Shown piece by piece: positions 12,404 through 15,900 of a stretch of DNA of 15,900 nucleotides (position 1 is the first letter of the stretch; each line of letters starts with the position of its first letter). This DNA comes from Prevotella sp. Its GTDB lineage: Bacteria > Bacteroidota > Bacteroidia > Bacteroidales > Bacteroidaceae. Location of the stretch: assembly GCA_022732315.1 (NCBI GenBank), contig JAIJUV010000048.1, positions 1-15,900 on the forward strand, given 5' to 3'. The position numbers and the translations under genes are program-made. The notes below the pieces were generated by a model. That model did no database searches. It saw nothing but the letters and a program-made list of their open reading frames with translations, and had not been told where the DNA came from.

Positions 12404-15400
12404 CTTTTTCGGTGAAATTTTGAAAATATCCCCCTTTTTCTTTCACATAGTCCATTAATTGGTTAAAAATCTGATTATTGCGCAATATCTCCGGATTGCC
12501 CGTCATAATCATCTGCTTCCTGGCACGGGTGATGGCTACGTTCAGTTTGCGGTCGATGATGGCACCATCTTCCACAAAACTGTTGCCGGCTAGGAAGTCG
12601 AGCTGCCAGATGTTCTGGATGGTGAAACTGTAGATGATGACGTCGCGCTGACTGCCCTGGTATCGCTCCACGGTGTCGATGCTTATCTTCTCCAGTTCCG
12701 GGATGCCGAGCTTCTCAATGCCCTTGCGCACCATGGCTATCTGGTTGCGGTAAGGAACGATGACGCCCACCGTCTTCTGGGCATCAAACCGCTCGCCGTA
12801 GAAACGGTGGATGCGGCGAAGCATATCTACCACGATTTCCGCCTCGTTGGCATTGATCTTGTCTGATACATTCGGCTCCTTGCAGAACTGGGATGTCAGG
12901 AAGATCATGCGGTGATTCTTCAGCAGGTCGTCGATGGCATCGAGCGATGGGAGGGTGTAGGAGAGTTCCTGTTCCAACTGGTGTGGACAAGGCACCGGTT
13001 CCAGCTTCTCCCGTCGGTAGAACATCCTGTTGGGGAACTCTGCGATTTCCGGATGCATTCGTCCCTGGCGGCGCAGGATGCCGATGAATTCGCTGCGTTC
13101 CTCATGGTCTTCCCAGCGGATTAGACGCTCGAAGAGGGAGTTGCGGCAGTTGGTGAGACAGATGTCCTGCAGGATGCTCATGTCGATGACGCCACCTTTC
13201 TGGCTGTCGTTGATGGTCGGAATGCCTGAATCCTTCTCGCTCTGCTGCACCACGGCTGGCAACTGCTTGTAGTCGCCGATGAGGATGAACTTGTCCACAG
13301 CCGAAAGCAAGCCGATGAGGTTGGGTTCCAATATCTGGCTCGACTCGTCGATGATGGCAAGCTTGAAGTGCTTCAGCGTGAAGATGAATGGCTTGGAGGT
13401 CATCATCGAAGTGGTGCCCACAATTACGCGCGTACCTATTATATATTGTTTGATAGCTTCCAGCTTCGGACAGTCGCTGATAGCCTTCTCTATCAGATAT
13501 GGGCGGAATCTTTCGTCGCAGGAGTATTCGCTGCCGAGGCGCAGGAATGGGATGCCGGAATCTACCAGCATCTCGCAGATTTCATCCACGGCTCGGTTGG
13601 TATAGCTCATCAGGAGGATGGATGAGGCTGGTTGCTGATAGCCGCCTCTTGCCGTGGCGATGCTTTCCGCTGTCGGCATTCCCGTTCCGTCGTTCAGGGC
13701 TTCTTCTACCATGAACTTCAGGGCACGGCTGGTCTTTCCTGTTCCCGGAGGTCCCACGAGTAGGAAGTAATCCTGTGCCTGCTTGGCACGGAGGATGATG
13801 TCGTCCAGAACATCGTCGTAATGTCTGGTCAACGATAGGGAAGTGTCTCTTTGCGGAGCACGCTGTCCCAGCAGCAGGTTGCGCTTGTCCTTGGGTGCAC
13901 AGATAAACTGGTGCAGGTTGCGGATGCTTCCGCCCGTGCTGGCATCGCTCGTTCCGTGTTCGATGGCATACGGCAGGTTCATCTCGAAGATGTCGGCATT
14001 CTGCTGACCGTCGTTCAGATGCACCACAATCTCATCGCTGTGAATCTCCTGCAATACACCTTTATATAATATAGCCTTTCTCACGTCGGGTTCTTCCTTC
14101 AGCTTGTAGGTGTAGAGATACACCATGTCGCCGATGCGGAAGTTGGGCAGGAAGTCCTTGCCCTGGTCGGGCACGCTCAGGGTAATGGTGTCGTATCCGC
14201 TTCCCTCGCTGCTCTGTTCCTTCCTGATGATGTGCAGGTCGGTGTAGATGTTGCCTGCATCCTTCTTTTCTGATAGAGGCATTGTCCAGAGGTCGGAGCT
14301 TGATGTGTTCGTACCTTCCTGTGCGCCCACCTTGCTGATCATCTGCTCTCTGAGCACAAAGGTCATCATGCGGCAGAAATAGGCTTCCTCCAGTGGAGAT
14401 AGGGCATGGAGTGGGTTGGTGATGGCACTGAGCTGAGGCTTCAGGTACTTGTTGTAGAAAAAGTCCTGGGTGCCGGCTACATTGAGTACTTCGGGGGTAA
14501 ACTCGTTCAGCGCATGCTCAAAGCCTTCCTTGGCTATCTCGAAGGAGGCGGCTACCAGCTGATTGCGGTAGGTGATGGCTTCCTGGAAGAGCTTGCGGTA
14601 ATAGGCTACCACCATCAGTCCGTCTTGTGGCTGATACTTGGAATAGAGCAGACGGATGTTTACCCGTTCGTTGCTCAGCTTGAAGTTATGCTGCAGCACG
14701 CCATAGTAGAGCAGAAGCTGCACATAGTGCGGCTCCAGCTGATAACTGTGATAGCTTGGGTCTGTCTGATGGCTCTCTATGTTCATGTTGCGTCCCGATT
14801 TCTGTTCCACCAGCAGTTTGCAGTCGGTGGTCATCAGGTCCACACGTCCCTGGATGCCGAGTGCTTCGCAGACGAACGAAGGTTCCAGGATAGCTTTCTT
14901 CCTGTCGTAGAACTCCTCGCCCCGGAATGCTGTCATCTGTGCCTGCGATGCGGTGCGTGGGAAGAGAATATCCACCACCTGCTGCAGATTGAATGCCTGC
15001 AGACTGGCATCGGTATAGAACTTCTTGGCGTCAAACCAGGGACAGGTGCAGAACTCCAGGGCTTTCTCCCTGAAATTGGTCTTCACCGTCTCGTTCATCT
15101 GGTATTTTCCGTGCGTGTTGATGATGTCATCCAGTGCGGCTCCGGCAAAGTTACCCAGCAGGGTGGCCTGGGTGTTGGCTCTAGGCTTCATCAGGTTGAG
15201 AAGATAGAGCAGGGGATGGTGGCCGAAAGCCGTGAAGCAGGTGGCGATGCTACTGATATCTACCAGATAATCGGGCTCTACCACGACGAGTCGGGGGGTG
15301 ATGATGGGTTGCTTCACCTGGCAGTCGAGCAGATTGAGCTGCATGCCTTCCTTCAGAAGGTCCCAAAGATAGGTATGGTCGATGTGGTTCTCCTCGTCCT

Positions 15401-15900
15401 TCAGTCTCACCAGGTATTCCTCCTCGTCGGCATCCTGGTCGATATCCACACGGATAAAGTCGCTGTCCCAATTCTTCACGATGCAGCGGATGCGGCGGTT
15501 GTTGATTTCCAATCCCTTCTGGTAGGGGCGGTTGGTATGTGGGATGAGCAAGTTCAGTTCGTGGGGCACATCCACTCCGAACACGGCAGAGATGAAGATG
15601 GCGAGGGCACGTGCATCATACTTGAGGTCTTCGCCCGACAGGGGTTCCTGCGAGTTGCTGTGTCGGCGCATGGTCTGGATGGCAATCTTGTCTGCCACCT
15701 TGATGCCGCGTGCCTTACAGAGATAATCCACCTGGGAGAAAAGGTTACCGAAAGCCTGTCTGGTATCCTTCACTCCTTCGTGGCAGCAGAGGATGAGCGT
15801 GTCGTGCATCATCTTGTTGCGTGTCTTCGGCTCCAGTTCGGGGAGTATCAAAAGTTCTCTTACCCTAAGGAAGAGTTCTGCGGCGCTGATATTGTTTTGA
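12396..15900 (-). CDS. Dna2-like PD-(D/E)XK nuclease fused to SF1B helicase (partial, 5' end off window)
   Basis: The frame stays open to the right edge, so the real start lies outside. The TTG at 15851 is not the start, and residues below are counted from it. Residues ~325-385 carry a RecB/Cas4-type nuclease core: GRVD (Asp338), then VEQKSG (Glu349, Lys351), then QLLLYY (Gln378). Residues ~560-625 look like the beta-barrel (1B) domain of Upf1/Dna2 helicases. Residues ~690-1120 hold all SF1 motifs: GPPGTGKT (700-707), TNRAVDE (751-757), DESSQ (835-839), GDYKQLP (859-865), RRQGRMHP (927-934), VERYQGS (1061-1067) and NVAITRAR (1104-1111). The order nuclease-helicase matches Dna2. No iron-sulphur CxxC cluster is evident after the nuclease. 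It probably processes DNA ends or flaps; an anti-phage role cannot be excluded. The first ~200 residues are unassigned. Confidence 0.88.
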   Translation of the reverse strand, partial: QNNISAAELFLRVRELLILPELEPKTRNKMMHDTLILCCHEGVKDTRQAFGNLFSQVDYLCKARGIKVADKIAIQTMRRHSNSQEPLSGEDLKYDARALAIFISAVFGVDVPHELNLLIPHTNRPYQKGLEINNRRIRCIVKNWDSDFIRVDIDQDADEEEYLVRLKDEENHIDHTYLWDLLKEGMQLNLLDCQVKQPIITPRLVVVEPDYLVDISSIATCFTAFGHHPLLYLLNLMKPRANTQATLLGNFAGAALDDIINTHGKYQMNETVKTNFREKALEFCTCPWFDAKKFYTDASLQAFNLQQVVDILFPRTASQAQMTAFRGEEFYDRKKAILEPSFVCEALGIQGRVDLMTTDCKLLVEQKSGRNMNIESHQTDPSYHSYQLEPHYVQLLLYYGVLQHNFKLSNERVNIRLLYSKYQPQDGLMVVAYYRKLFQEAITYRNQLVAASFEIAKEGFEHALNEFTPEVLNVAGTQDFFYNKYLKPQLSAITNPLHALSPLEEAYFCRMMTFVLREQMISKVGAQEGTNTSSSDLWTMPLSEKKDAGNIYTDLHIIRKEQSSEGSGYDTITLSVPDQGKDFLPNFRIGDMVYLYTYKLKEEPDVRKAILYKGVLQEIHSDEIVVHLNDGQQNADIFEMNLPYAIEHGTSDASTGGSIRNLHQFICAPKDKRNLLLGQRAPQRDTSLSLTRHYDDVLDDIILRAKQAQDYFLLVGPPGTGKTSRALKFMVEEALNDGTGMPTAESIATARGGYQQPASSILLMSYTNRAVDEICEMLVDSGIPFLRLGSEYSCDERFRPYLIEKAISDCPKLEAIKQYIIGTRVIVGTTSMMTSKPFIFTLKHFKLAIIDESSQILEPNLIGLLSAVDKFILIGDYKQLPAVVQQSEKDSGIPTINDSQKGGVIDMSILQDICLTNCRNSLFERLIRWEDHEERSEFIGILRRQGRMHPEIAEFPNRMFYRREKLEPVPCPHQLEQELSYTLPSLDAIDDLLKNHRMIFLTSQFCKEPNVSDKINANEAEIVVDMLRRIHRFYGERFDAQKTVGVIVPYRNQIAMVRKGIEKLGIPELEKISIDTVERYQGSQRDVIIYSFTIQNIWQLDFLAGNSFVEDGAIIDRKLNVAITRARKQMIMTGNPEILRNNQIFNQLMDYVKEKGGYFQNFTEKVW

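Noticed and set aside
15849..15851. TTG as the start of the nuclease-helicase
   Set aside because: The frame stays open upstream to the window edge and continues with a protein-like sequence (ISAAELFLRVREL), so the gene begins outside the window.

Overview
The window looks like chromosome of a gut-type Bacteroidota, most likely Prevotellaceae (Prevotella/Segatella copri-like). This rests on several things seen directly: promoters of the Bacteroidota pattern (TTTG, a 19-20 nt spacer, TAnnTTTG), no clear Shine-Dalgarno sequence before the starts, a pectin-degrading enzyme pair, a BspA-like leucine-rich-repeat protein fused to a caspase domain, and a TonB-receptor-type C-terminus. No species can be proven from the window alone.

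Layout from left to right. (1) 3-251: the last ~83 codons of a TonB-dependent/outer-membrane beta-barrel protein. (2) 252-682: a 431-nt non-coding stretch with a large imperfect inverted repeat, a near-consensus promoter, small hairpins and a second -7-like element. (3) 683-5284 (+): a 1533-residue secreted PL11 rhamnogalacturonan lyase carrying a ~850-residue beta-strand-repeat tail and a T9SS-like C-terminal sorting domain. (4) 5384-6961 (-): a secreted GH28 polygalacturonase family enzyme, convergent with the lyase and sharing a bidirectional terminator. (5) 6962-7239: a divergent promoter region with two operator-like dyads. (6) 7240-9444 (+): a secreted LRR_5/BspA-like protein with a C-terminal caspase (C14) domain and an intact His/Cys dyad. 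(7) 9491-9574: four degenerate 21-bp palindromic tandem repeats. (8) 9597-9847 (-): two tRNA-Leu(CAA) genes in tandem, each with its own terminator. (9) 10056-11147 (+): mannose-1-phosphate guanylyltransferase. (10) 11223-11624 (-) HIT family protein and 11763-12230 (-) GreA. (11) 12396 to the right edge (-): a Dna2-like PD-(D/E)XK nuclease fused to an SF1B helicase, whose 5' end lies outside the window.

Functionally, the left third is a pectin locus. PL11 cuts the rhamnogalacturonan-I backbone and GH28 hydrolyses galacturonosidic bonds. The outer-membrane protein at the left edge may belong to the same locus, but that is inference. The right part is mostly housekeeping: tRNA, GDP-mannose synthesis, transcript cleavage, nucleotide hydrolysis and DNA processing. 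I found no clear multi-gene novel system. The best unusual items are the beta-repeat-tailed lyase, the secreted LRR-caspase protein, the 21-bp palindromic repeat cluster, the tRNA-Leu duplication with a compensatory change in the variable arm, and a promoter-plus-terminator leader ahead of greA.
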